Below are positions 11,319 to 22,465 of a stretch of DNA of 64,000 nucleotides, piece after piece. This stretch comes from Buxus sempervirens (taxonomy: Eukaryota; Streptophyta; Magnoliopsida; Buxales; Buxaceae): the NCBI GenBank assembly GCA_947561395.2, contig OX387194.1:13316048-13380047 (forward strand). Reading direction: 5' to 3'. The translations under genes were made by a program, and so were the position numbers. The notes beneath the pieces are model-generated. The model saw only the letters and a program-made list of their open reading frames with translations. It made no database searches and was not told the DNA's origin. Positions within the stretch are counted from its first letter, which is position 1. The number at the start of each line of letters is the position of its first letter.

Positions 11319-14300
11319 TGTAAGATCCTGGATTTTTAGGTATTTTAATTAAGATTAAATGGAGATTGAAGGATTTAATGAGGTTAATTAAATAAAAATT
11401 TAAAAGACTTAATTAGTTTGGGTTGGTTCAATTGGATCGGTTCATTTAAAAGTATTATATAAATTGAATGGTTTATTTAAGTTGGTTTGGTTTGTTAGTG
11501 GGGTTTAAGGGGGTTTAAGTTGGTGGTTTAGTGAGGGTTAAACCGGTTCAATGTTTAATGGAGAAAAAAAAAACGTTAGATGGAAGAACCCGTAGGTTCT
11601 TCCATCTCGAGAGAGGGCGTTCAGGGTTTGGGAGAAAGAAGAAAGTGGACGGAGGAGAAGAAGGGAAGCAAGGGGGGTGTTCGTTGGGGGTTTAGCCGCA
11701 GAGGGGAAAGAAGAAGAGGAGGAAGAAGAAGAAGAGGAGGAAGAGAAGAGGAGCAGAAAACTTGGAGAAGAGAAAAGAAGGAGAAAGAAGAAGAAAAGAG
11801 GAGAAGAGGAAAGGAGAAAGAGGGAAGAAGAAGGAAAGAGAGAGTGGGCGTGGATTTGCTCCATCGAAGAAGGAAAGAGAGAGTGGGCGTGGATTTGCTC
11901 CATCGCAGGTAAGTAGCACATTTTTAAAATTGATTAAACGATTTCTCTTTGGGGTTTTGGCAAACAGAAATTTCTGGTCTTTGGCGTGCAGAAATTTCTC
12001 TTTGTTTTTGTTTATGGCATGCTCATAGATAAGAAAAAGAAACGACAGGCTCAATGGATTGTTTATGGATGTTGTTCGATCGATTATAGGTTTATTTCTA
12101 AAACCTGGCAGCATGCGTTAACTCTCTATTTTGTTGCCGCAGACAGATTCTTGTTTTGATTTCCTTTGTTTTGATAAATAAATTGTTAGAATGGATTATT
12201 AGATAGCTATTGAGCATGACTTGAATCTAGTATTTCTGTTTGTGAGAAAACGCCCATGTTAGAGCAATCGTGTGTTTAAGACTTTTGTTTTTCTTCTTCT
12301 GAAATTTCTTTCTAACTTTTCCTTCCCTAAATTTAATTTGAGGTTCTGATTTGGGGTTCTGATTTGAGGTTCTGTTAGAAACATCCAAGTTAGGTTCTAA
12401 TTTGGGTTCTGTTAGAGATGTCTGGTCTTAGGTTCTGAGTTGATTGGAAAATTTAAATATATCTTGTTTATCGGTGAATCGATTTGCTTTAGTTAAAAGC
12501 AATTATAAGAGGGTGATTGATCAGACTTACTTTGTGGTTTCTTCCTTGGATTTTTGTTGTTGATTTCGTTAGTGATTGATGGATGTATTAGCGAGACAAT
12601 GACAATTTGGGTCGTTTACTTGATTTGAGGATTGTTTTGGATTCAATTGGCCTAGCGGGGTCTTTCCTGCCTAACTGCTAGTTACTGTTAGATGCGGGTA
12701 ATTGCCGTAAGATGATTAGAACCTACTAGTGATCATGTTGTGGTAATTTAAAAGGGGAAAAGACACATTCCTTGTTCGGAATTGATAATTCAGACTTTGT
12801 TGTCTAGAAAAATTAAGGTGGATTTCTTGCTTTTAAGAATTTTAAGGGGTTATTCGAAGAGGTGGTTGCAAGGTTTAGGAGTAGGACAGGAGGTAGGTAT
12901 GTGTTAGGAAATTTTCAGGTTTGCATAGAAACCATCTGACGTTTAAAAACAGAACAACATTCTGTTATCTGGTTTTAAACTGGTGTAAGATTTCGGTGGC
13001 TTGCGAAGGCTAGGAATCTTCGCGTAAAAATTCATATTAGCATTCTAAAATTTAGTTTAAGGTATTTGTAGTTGAATGGAATTGGTTTAGGACCAATCAG
13101 AACTCATGGTATTGCAAGAAAAATCCGGAAAAATGGATGATTTCCGTCTATTAGAATTCGCGGCTGTTTTAAACCACCTGTAGTAAAATGGCCGTAAGTT
13201 CCTGTAGGAAACTCCGAATGGCGTACCGTTTGTTGCGTTGGAAACTAGACTCATAGGGCTTTCCGATAATGTATAGCACGCATACAAATTCCTTATAGAT
13301 TATATCAGGTGAAATATTCAATTAACTAGTTAAACTCAGTTTTGCTGAGTAAACAGCAACTGCAAATCAACCATGGATAAATTGTATCGGTATTATCCGA
13401 ACATGAAATTTATCTATTTCTAACTTGTGTTCGAAGGTGGTTTATAAAAGGAATTGAGATTGTAATTGGAAATTGAAGAGGCTTCTTGTTCGTTGAGAAA
13501 GGCAATGAGCCTATGGCATCCCGAAAGGCAGAATGGCCTAGGGATTTAAGGGCAAGTGAACAGCGAGGTTCACTTGGATTGAATTTTACTTTGGCAGTTG
13601 ATTTTGTTACAAGTTTTGTTTAGTCAAATATTTGCATGGTTAATTATTATACGAGTCTAGGCTGTATAGAGTTGGTCGTGGATCCACAGTCCGTCTAGCT
13701 TGTGTGTTAGTGATGACTTGTCGAGTTAACACCCAGGGCCACATGCGCTACCACCGTGTGGGATCGGTGAGGCTCTCTTGTGGGATGGAGGGCTGCGGCA
13801 ACCCGTCCGCCGTGTGGGATCGGCGGGGTGTGTGTACGAGTGTGTATGTGTGTGTGGGTGCGTGTGTGGGTTGTTTCCTTGCCAGCCCATACGTGGGTGC
13901 TCCACTCCGGGCGAGGACCCTGATCAGGCTCGAACCGTGAGTCACGAGGTGGCAAACCGGCTGAGGGGTGGTTGTCTCGATTTATAGAATCACTAATCCA
14001 TGAGTTTTGTACACATACTTTATGTTGACATTGTAGGTTGGTGTATCCTGATTTTATCTGTTCATTACTAGTATTGTGTAAATGATAATGAATTGCTTAT
14101 TCGTATGATTTGGATAGAGATTTATCGTATGATATGTTAGCATATTATTTTATTAGCTTAAAGTTGCATAAACAATTTTATATCATGTATGTGCTACTTA
14201 CTGGGACATTAGTCTCATCCGTGTTTTGGATTTATCGGTTTTGTTTTAGATTCTGCTCGTGAGCCGCATACTGGGGCAGAGTATCAAGGGGGATCCGGAG

Positions 14301-14706
14301 TATCGGCAGAAGGATCATTACCCCAGCTAGATCTATAGAAGGAAAAATATTTATTTTTGGATAGTTGTAAAATTTGTTTTGAATATTGTATGTTGTAAAT
14401 GATGAGAGAGAGAGAGTGTGTGTGAAGTTTAGTAAATCTTATTCATAGATTTGTACAGTTGGATGAGTTAGTTCTTTTGAATGAATATATAAACTGTGTT
14501 TATCAGGTGATTGTTTGTGGTTTGAGGGCTTAGCCCATATTCGTATGTACAGGCATTATATAGCCGTTTTTCCGAAAAAATTCTAGGGTGTTATTTTTGT
14601 GTCTAGTTAGTTCTTGAGTTAGTTTTTACTACACTTTGGGCCCTAAGCTAGTGCCCAGGAGCCAAAATAAACCCGATACGGGTGGACCTGGTTCCGGGGT
14701 GCTACA
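11319..14706 (+). mobile_element. Solo LTR (3388 bp) of a long-LTR family, target duplication AGATT
   Basis: Starts TGTAAGATCCTGG and ends GGGGTGCTACA, with AGATT directly before (11,314-11,318) and after (14,707-14,711). No primer-binding site, coding region or second LTR is present, so it is a product of LTR-LTR recombination. The family is also seen at 41.7-45.3 kb and 49.6-54.3 kb. Very long LTRs and initiator-Met priming (seen in the 54.26-kb relative) suggest a Ty3/gypsy chromovirus such as Tekay/Del (inference). It contains a purine-rich leader (11,700-11,900), a splice-donor-like GTAAGTAGCA at 11,909, and a TGCTACTTACTGGGA block near 14,190 that is shared with the relatives. Confidence 0.92.
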
Positions 14707-14921
14707 AGATTGTTGTGAGTGTTAGAAATAGGGTGACAGTGGTGGCCGTCTTCAGAGAAGGATAGGTAGAAGGAAGCTTGCCCTTCAACGAAGGTCCTTC
14801 GTTCTGAGCCTTGAAACTTTGAATACATAAATTCAGTGGAGGCCATACAAAGATATTAGTGTGGTGAAGGAAATGGAGAAGGTGGGTTCAGATACCAGAG
14901 CAACCTCAAGAAACTGGATCA

Positions 14922-15027
14922 GATTTCCATACAAAGATATCAGCACCGTCTATTGCTTCCCTTCCAACACAGAGGATTTCCATACAAAGATATCAGCACC
15001 GTCTACTGCTTCCCTTGCAACACAGAG
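14922..15027. repeat. 53-bp tandem duplication inside the MULE
   Basis: Two adjacent near-identical copies (starting at 14,922 and 14,975), each containing the string ACAAAGATATCAGCACCGTC, differing at about two positions. A recent slippage-type duplication in non-coding MULE interior. Confidence 0.85.
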
Positions 15028-15202
15028 GAGTTACTAGCTCCGTAGCAGATGCTCACAAAATATTTTGGCATCCTACAGGTTAGGGACGGAGGGTTCTGTT
15101 GGAGAAGAGGAGGAACATGAGCGTTTAAGAGAGAAGGGCATTTTTGCCTTTAAAATTTAAAAAGTTAACACCGTTTCAAGTCAACTAATGGTAGGGGTAG
15201 TA

Positions 15203-15460
15203 AAACCCAAACTTAATGCTTAGTTCGGACTCTTATTCGGGTTGGGTTGGGTGGGCTTCGGGCAATTCAGGTTAGATTTACAGCTCTAGCTATGTTGTCA
15301 TTCTTTCTTGCTTTTACTTTTTTTGTTCATTTAAACAAAATCAAGTTTTTGAAAAAATAAGCAAGTTAATGATTGCCTTTGCTTCTTATGATAAAGCAAT
15401 TTAATTGCTTTCTTGAGAAGCGAAATTTTTTTTGCTACTCTTTTTATTTTATATTATTTT
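15203..15460 (+). repeat. 258-bp direct repeat, right copy
   Basis: Near-identical to 9503-9760, including the right TIR of the hAT-like element. It replaces the missing end of the MULE; native flank (TGTTAGAAATC...) resumes at 15,461. Confidence 0.9.
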
Positions 15461-15916
15461 TGTTAGAAATCTTTATTCATTTTTTTTTAGTGAAATGAGA
15501 AAGCATTATTTGCTTGTATCTTATTATTTTCTATTAGTAATTTTACTTCATCAAAATTTTTAGAATTCTATCTAAATATTTTATTTTTTACTATTTTCAC
15601 TATAAAGGTCTTTATCCTTTTTGACTCCAACATTAATGGATTAAAGGAATAAAATAATCCTACTATAATTCAAAATCAATATCTAACTAATTTTGTGATT
15701 AAATTAAATAAAAACTTTTCTATTTAGAGTCCAAAAATAAATTCTCAAGGAAAAGGAAAAATATTTTTATTTTTACATATAATTTTCTTACAATAATAAC
15801 AAGAAAAAGCAATAATATATTTAATATACCACTTTAGTAAATCCTCAACAGTCGAATAATTAAAATTATAAGATTCCTAACAATATGAAAAACCAAAAAC
15901 CGATGCATAGGGAAAA
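15461..15916. other. AT-rich non-coding DNA
   Basis: No gene, repeat end or conserved motif recognised. Continuation of the original locus into which the MULE at 9761 inserted. Confidence 0.5.
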
Positions 15917-16239
15917 TCTATTACTATAATAAAGTGAAGAGGTGGTTTTCTGGCTGACATTTTGTGCCGAAAATGCCCTCCAAGTAATCCCCATTTTACA
16001 ATTTTGCTATCCCACGTCATTTTTTTTTTGTTTGACACATGATGTCATCATTATAACAGATGAACTCATATGCAATTTGGGGGTTATCTAAAACACCCCC
16101 CACTTCTTATCAAAGTAACTCCTATATCCTTTTGTTAATGTCAAGTGTATCATTAATTAACTGCCAAACATATTAATATCCAAAGCACCCTCAATTCTAT
16201 TTCAAATTTGCTACACGCATAGCGCGTGCATTCCCGTAG
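15917..16239 (+). mobile_element. Helitron-like non-autonomous remnant, plus orientation
   Basis: Begins TCTATTACTATAATAAAG and ends with a GC hairpin (CACGCATAGCGCGTG, near 16,214-16,228) followed by CATTCCCGTAGT, resembling a Helitron 3' end (hairpin then CTAGT-like terminus). No terminal inverted repeats or target duplication, as expected for Helitrons. No Rep/helicase. Related sequence lies inverted at 17,222-17,470. Confidence 0.45.
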
Positions 16240-16634
16240 TAATTAAATAATTCAAAGGAAATCTTACCAATTTTCGTATATTAAATTAAATAATATACTT
16301 ATATTTTCTAAGATGATATGTATCTACGATTAAAAAGAATTTTTTATCTCTTTTGATTTATCTAGATAATGTATTAAATAACAAGTAAAAATAACATATC
16401 ATAGTACAATAATAAATACCATACTACAATAATAAATACTCAAAAATAAGAAGAAATTAGACAAATAATTATAATTACAGAACCAATAATATAAAGAAAA
16501 AATGAGGACAATATTTTCTTGTGATTAAATAAAACATTTGCTAATTTTCTTACATTCAAGAAATAATATACTTATTTTAACTAAGATCATATTTATCAAT
16601 GATTAAACAAAAATTGTTTATCTTGTCATGGTCC

Positions 16635-17760
16635 TACATTATAATTACAAATGCTTATCTAACCATTTGATTAAATCAAAATAATATAACCTTACCAAAA
16701 AAAAAATCAAAATAATATAACATCTTACAAAAGGAAGTACATAATTATCCAATTGTAAAATTCTATCCGATAACTTTAAGGATACCATTTTCTTAGTTGG
16801 TTCAGCATTTCTTTCTTTTATTATTATTTTTTATTTCTTTTGATATAATAATTTTGGTATCCTTAGTTGGTTCAGCTTTTCTTTCTTTTATTATTATTTT
16901 TATTTCTTTTTATATAATAATTTTTTTTTTCATGGATACCATGAAAAATTGCAACGATAAAACGTCTAATATTTTTTCTATCTTTAGATATAATCATTTA
17001 AAGGCTAAACTTGCTAAGAAAATTGCAACCATCTAAAACAAAAAAATTCATAATAATTTGAAGGCTATCATTTGCTATAGATATTCGCACTTTTAATAAA
17101 GAAAATATAAAATATAAGTACTATCACCAAATTTTCCATTTAAATTGGATTTTATAATATATATTTCATTAAGGAGAATTTACTTCATAACTAGCTTTCT
17201 TCTCAATCACCTTTTTAGTTACTGGGGGAATGCACGAGCTATTTGCATAGAAAAATAATAGAAACTAAAGAGGGTGTGGGAGGTTAGTTATGACATGTTG
17301 CGGTATGCAATAAGAATTAGAAACAAAGAAGCTGTGGGCAATTAGTTATGACACGTGACGGTAACAAAGAGTAAAATTGAAAAGAGTTGGAGGGCTTTTC
17401 GGAAATTGAATGTAAGCCAGAAAAAGCATGGTTGGCTTCATAATATCATATTTTGTGGTACTATTATTATTAATATATGTAACATAATGCATTTTGTTCA
17501 TTTTCAATGAGCTAAGCAGTTTCAATTGAAGAAGTACTTAATATCTACATTTAAAGTTTCAAATATTTGTACTTCTTCTTTATTTTTTTTTTTTAATTCA
17601 ATGCTTAAATTTTCAAAGTTCTGTACTTCTTTTTATCTTCAATTTTTAAATATTCAACATATTTTTTATTATGTCTATATTATTTCCAAGTTATATGTAC
17701 ATAAAAAAAGCCTTAACTAATATATTAACATGGAAAGACTTAAAAATGTTTTTCTGCATA
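16635..17760 (+). repeat. Dispersed inverted repeat, copy A (partner at 57.84-58.64 kb)
   Basis: AT-rich non-coding segment whose reverse complement is recognisable at about 57,840-58,640. Matching landmarks include the CTTAGTTGGTTCAGC region near 16,792, the AATATTTTTTCTATCTTTAGATATAATCATTTAAAGG-type stretch near 16,967, and CATTTTCAATGAGCTAAGCAG near 17,498. It also holds an internal ~65-bp tandem duplication (about 16,793-16,920) and is interrupted by a Helitron-like insert at 17,222-17,470. Confidence 0.7.
17222..17470 (-). mobile_element. Helitron-like remnant, minus orientation
   Basis: In reverse complement it runs through GGCTTACATTC and AAAAGCCCTCCAAC, similar to the 15.9-kb copy, and ends with AGCTCGTGCATTCCCCCAGT. 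Non-coding. Boundaries are approximate. Confidence 0.4.
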
Positions 17761-18466
17761 CTATGAAAGTAAACTATTTATTTTCGGGAAATTTGCATAT
17801 ACACCCTTTGAGATTTCTAACAAATACAGTAAGACCCCTCCCCCAAGGTTAAAAAACGATCACTTACCTCCTTTGAGGTTCACGCATTGTATAATTACAC
17901 CCCTATTGTCGAATTACAATTAACGCCATAGCTTGTATGTATATAAAAGACCAAAACACCCTTTAGTGTATAAAATTACTTCTGTCTTTATTTTGTTTGA
18001 AAGATACCAAATTAATAAAAAAGGAAAAACGTAATCTCCATACACTCTGATGCGTTATTAGCATGGCCAAGATCCGACGGCTTGTCCTCTCAAGAATGAA
18101 CTGGGCTCGCTCCTCTGTTGCTCCATCTCCAATTTAATGGATTACGCTCGCTTAATGTTAGACAGAATTTCTCATTTGAACCTCTTCTTCTACAATGCCA
18201 AATAAGGTGTACTCGGAGACCGCCGGGAAGAGTGGGGGTGCATGGGGGCGCTCACGATCAAGCTTTGTGTCTCAATTTGCTGATGCAAGCTTAGTAAATG
18301 CCTTATGATTCTTCACATTTCCAGTGGTTCTTGGATCAGCTTCTAGCTAAGAATGATTTTAGTTGGCGAAGAATAAGATGGGCTATTTACAAAAGCATTA
18401 CTGTTTATTGTTCAGACTTCTCATTGATATGAATCGTGCGTGTGGATTCTCCAATCCGGGCATCTT

Positions 18467-18509
18467 ATATTCGATAAAACTATTGATAAAGATGCTATTT
18501 GTTGGAATA
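18467..18509 (+). pseudogene. PPR-like fragment, first part
   Basis: Reads IFDKTIDKDAICWN up to the copia insertion point and continues at 26,286. The layout (xxFDK...KDxxxWNxxIAGYVK) is typical of pentatricopeptide repeat proteins, RNA-binding organelle proteins. Sequence further upstream (18,240-18,466) may belong to the same captured gene but is disrupted. Confidence 0.55.
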
Positions 18510-18780
18510 TAATGAAACAGTAAAAAGAAGAATAGAAGAGAAAATTCTGTTCTGGTTTTCTTCACTATTACATACTGTAATCTTTACACCATATATACTA
18601 TCTTTTCATAACAGAATTCGGGCAGCACAGCAAACCTGTTACAAAGGAATATCACTAGAATCTTCTAGAGGTGATGACTCATTCTTCGAAGCTGTTTGAG
18701 GATTCTTGAGTCTTCTAGAATCCTCTGCTGGAGTGTGCTGATCTGATGCAAGAGAGATAGAAGAAATTTCTGTCTTAATA
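18510..18780 (-). repeat. 3' LTR of the copia element
   Basis: 271 bp, preceded on the minus strand by a purine tract (GCAAGGGAG) at about 18,781-18,789. Short LTR with a TATATATACTAT-like region near 18,592. Confidence 0.88.
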
Positions 18781-18824
18781 CTCCCTTGCGATTCAAGCGG
18801 CGCCTGAATGAGGGTGTGGCTTGA

Positions 18825-19319
18825 TCAAAGCTGAGTGAATCTGGTTGCAGATAGAGGCTTGGTAAGGATTTTTGTCAGCTGATCCTTGCTGGAAATGAAT
18901 GAGACCTGCAATGACTTGGCAGCAACTCGTTCTCTTGCAAAATGATAATCCAAATCAACATGTTTGGTACGATGATGTAAAACAAGGTTGACTAAGAGAT
19001 AAGTGGCCCCCATATTATCACACCATATGGTGGGAGGCTTAGAGAGAGAAATGCCAAGGTCCTTCAAGAGAGATTGTAATCGGATGAGTTCACAGGCAGT
19101 GTTAGCAATGGTTTTGTATTCTGCTTCTGTGGAGGACCAAGCAGTAGTGGCCTGCTTTTTGGATCCCCAGGATATCAGGTGAGAACCAAAATAAATACTG
19201 AAGCCTCCAGTAGATTTGTGGTCATCAGGGCACCCAGCCCAGTCAGCATTAGAGAAAGCAGATGGTTTGAAAGAAGAAGAACCAGAAAAATATAAACCAA
19301 AGTGTTGTATATTATTCAA
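18825..19319 (-). pseudogene. Copia RNase H domain
   Basis: 165 codons open on the minus strand. Contains ADWAGCPDDHKSTGG, LISWGSKKQ, SSTEAEYK and RTKHVDLDYHF, the conserved blocks of copia RNase H, which removes element RNA during reverse transcription. The catalytic Asp/Glu positions (DWAG, EAEY) are retained, but the polyprotein is broken upstream. Confidence 0.92.
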
Positions 19320-19346
19320 ATAACGAAGGATTCGTTTGACAACCTG

Positions 19347-20435
19347 TCAATGAGGAAGATGAGAATAATGTATATACTGACAAACTCTATTAACATCAAA
19401 TGATATGTCGGGCCTAGTAAATGCAAGGTATTGAAGACTACCTACAATGTTACGGTAAATATGAGGATCTTCAAAAGAACAACCATCTAAAGCAGTAAGT
19501 TTCAAAGAAGAAGACATAGGTGTAGAAACAGGTTTAGCCTTGTGCATGTTCATGCAATGCAACAAATCAAAAATATACTTGGATTGAGATAAGAATAACC
19601 CAGAGAAATTTTGGCTAACCTCAATACCCAGAAAATAATGCAAAGCACCCAGATCTTTAACAGGGAAGAAAGAAGTCAGAGAAGAAATGAAAGCAGAAAT
19701 AACAGAGGGATTTGAACCAATAACAAGTATATCATCAACATAGACTAACGCATAAAATAGAATCAGGACCAAAACGAAAAATAAAAAAAGGAGAGTCAGC
19801 ATGGGATCCATGAAAACCAAGAGAGAGTAATTTATCACTAAGCTTAGCAAACTAGGCCCTAGGGGCTTGTTTCAAGCCATAATGTGATTTCTTTAACTTA
19901 CAGACATGATTGGGATAATCAGGATGGGCAAATCCGGGAGGTTGCTGGATGTAGACATCTTCCTCGAGGTCACCGTGCATGAAAGCATTTTTATGTCCAA
20001 CTGGTGCAACTAGCAATTGAAGGTGACGGCAAGAGATAGAAGAAGCCGAATCGTGACAAGCTTAACCACCAGACTGAAGGTTTCAATATAATCTAGGTCA
20101 GGGTGCTGATGGAAACCCTTGACCACAAGGCGCACCTTGCGGCGCTCAAGGGAACCATTAGCCTGGCGCTTAGACTTGAGAACCTATTTAACCCCATTAA
20201 CATTAAGAGATGGAGAAGATGGAACAAGCACCCAATTATGAGTGTGAAGAAGCGCTTGAAATTCGGAGGCCATGGCATCACGCCATTCTGGATACTTGGA
20301 GGACTCAGAAAAGGAGGAAGGCTCTTCGGGAACAGAGGTAGTGAAAGATAGGGATGGTTTGGGAACCGGCCATAGAATAGTTCCATCGGTGCAGAGAAGA
20401 GGACGATATATGTGAGACTTAGAGCGAGTGACCAT
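19347..20435 (-). pseudogene. Copia reverse transcriptase, frameshifted
   Basis: The N-terminal part (20,435-20,184) reads EPSSFSESSKYPEWRDAMASEF and NWVLVPSS, the start of copia RT. The C-terminal part (19,850-19,347) contains the catalytic YVDDILVIG, then the FFPVKDLGALHYFLGIEV and GSLQYLAFTRPDISFDVN blocks. Between them (about 19,860-20,180) frame is lost, with stops. Would copy element RNA into DNA if intact. Confidence 0.92.
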
Positions 20436-20875
20436 TGAATGACCGGGAAGTGCAATAAATTTGGTGGAAGAAGAGGTTGATTGAGGGATAGCAGCGGCAG
20501 GAGAAGATGCTGAAAAATTAGGGCTGGAGGAAGTAGAAGAAGAAATAGATGTAGAGGAGTCTGGACTAAGAGGCTAATTGGGACCGTAGTGCTGATTTTG
20601 GCTGAGAGGTGAAGAACGACTTGAAGAGGAAGAAGCTGGACTAAACGTTGGAGATGGGCCTAAGGAAATAGATGAGCTAGATACTGAAGTAAAAGGAAAG
20701 GAGAAGGGCCCAGTCGTTGAAGAGCCCAAAGATACAGGATTGGGCTGATCACAAAAAGGAAAAACAATCTCATTAAAAATTACATCATGTGAGACATAGG
20801 TTCGGCCATAGGCAAATGTAAGCAGGGATAGCCCTTATGATCTAGGCTGTAGCCCATGAAAATGCATTGAAGAGA

Positions 20876-22465
20876 CTAAAAATCAGGCTTATGGCGATTA
20901 TAAGGCCGCAAATTGGGCCAGTAGGCAAACCCAAACACACGTAAAAATGAATAATCTGGAGGTTGACCCATTAAGAGGTGAAAAGAACAGTTATGGAGGA
21001 TTGGGGTAGGCATGCGATTAATCAAGTAGGTGGCTTGCGGCGGGTTGGCCATGGTTGGATTGACCGTTTCTGCAAGTCCCTTGACCGTTCTCCTCTTTGG
21101 TTTGTTTCTATGGCAAGTAGCCCTTTTTTGAAAGGCTATTGCAAGGCCACCACCGTGCACACCTTGGTGGTCGACCTGTAGTTGCTGTTTCCCCTGGTTT
21201 TGTTCTCCAAATGTGGCGGGTATCGTCTATTTGGCTTTATAGTGCTTGATCTCAGGTTTCATGGTGCCTCCTCCACCTTTCACCTGCAATTGCATTTTTA
21301 GAAGGTTTGTATCAGTGTTCTGATTACTGCCTTCCTTCCTGTCATCTCTCCGACATGATCGACGATTTACCCCTTATGGGGCTTTTCAATTCGCTTTAAC
21401 GCGTACCCTTTCTTAGGCATCACTGACGGGTTTTCGTTGGTATCTATGGCCTTGGTCACCTTCCTAGTGTACATGTGCAAAACTTTGATGATATGTGGAG
21501 GAGGAAGAGATGTGGTTTCTAGGAGGGATCATGTAGCTTTATTTGATTGCATCGTTTTTTTTTTATGTTTGTTCAGCTTTACCCTGCCTGGCTTCTTTGG
21601 CCTTGGATGATATAAGTTTGATATGTTTTAATGAACTTGCATTGGCCTAGCCATTACCAAAAGTAAAAAATAAAATAAATCAAGTAGATGGCTATCTGGA
21701 AGGCCTCAACCTAGTATTTCTAAGGAATAGACGCATGAGAAAGAAGAGAGAGATTGGTTTCGACAATGTGCCGGTGACGTTGTTCAACAGTTCCGTTTTG
21801 GGCTTCAGAATAAGGACAGGTTAGACGATGAGATATCCCAAATGATTGAAAAATAGTGTTAAGGGGCCGGAACTCACCACCGCATTCAAATTGCACAGAG
21901 ATAACTTTTGCAGAAAAGAAATTATGAACAAAATGCATAAAAGCTAAGACAATAGATGCAACATTAGATTGGATTGAATTGGGAACAGCCAAATATATTT
22001 AGAGTAATCATTTACAATAGAAAGATAATAGCGACAGCCTTTATAAGAAATAACTGGAGCCGGTCCCCAAACATCTAAGAACAAGAGGTCAAAGGGCTTC
22101 TGTGAACGAGATGAAGAAGGTGGACGCAGTAGAGCATGACTTTTGGCTTGTGAACAAAAAGAGCAAAACGAAGAAGAGCCAGAAGATGTGGGAAGCTAGA
22201 ACTGACAAATGGTGAATTCAGTAGCCCGAGATGACGGATGACCCAATCTCGAAAGCCAGATTTGAGATGAAGTCCATTCACCAATGAAGGCCTGAGGAGA
22301 AACAGTGGAGGTGGTACTAGGAGTGGAAGAGGCAGTGGCAACCGTCGGTAATACATACAAGCCATTCTCAACGGGTCCCTGTGAGACATGGGAAAAAATC
22401 ACCGGAGTGATCATCCCTCCGTCAACACACAGGCTCAACGCAAAAATTGGGAGAGTCGCCACCAT
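20876..22465 (-). pseudogene. Copia integrase, split by a LINE tail
   Basis: Going down the minus strand: WLSRLGHPSSRA (pre-integrase/zinc region, about 22,250), then the core (21,992-21,720) with FGISHRLTCPYSEAQNGTVEQ, then YLINRMPTPILHN and YSFLRVFGFAYWPNLRPYN after the LINE insertion. The block that normally reads SDGGGEF is FECGGEF here, so a catalytic Asp position is altered. Integrase would insert the cDNA; this copy is dead. Confidence 0.9.
21030..21677 (+). mobile_element. 5'-truncated LINE-like insertion in the integrase
   Basis: 648 bp of unrelated sequence ends in an A-rich tail (AAAAGTAAAAAATAAAATA) and is bracketed by the 10-bp duplication AATCAAGTAG (21,020-21,029 and 21,678-21,687). 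Removing it restores the integrase reading YLINRMP. Long target duplication plus A-rich 3' tail without LTRs indicates target-primed reverse transcription. The content looks like a LINE 3' end; no RT is retained. A retrotransposed transcript is the alternative. Confidence 0.7.

Noticed and set aside
11538..12114. Overlapping ORFs of 80-140 codons on both strands
   Set aside because: They are produced by the GAAGAG/CTTCTC-rich leader of the solo LTR; translations are Glu/Arg or Ser/Phe runs with no domain.
13704..13987. ORFs around 13.7-14.0 kb with Cys/Val-rich or Thr/His-rich translation
   Set aside because: Caused by a GTGTGTGT-rich stretch in the solo LTR; homologous LTRs at 44.3 and 53.5 kb do not keep the frame.
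16797..17036. 79-codon Phe/Ile-rich ORF resembling a membrane protein
   Set aside because: It translates a T-rich tandem duplication; the related copy at 58.4-58.6 kb does not preserve it.
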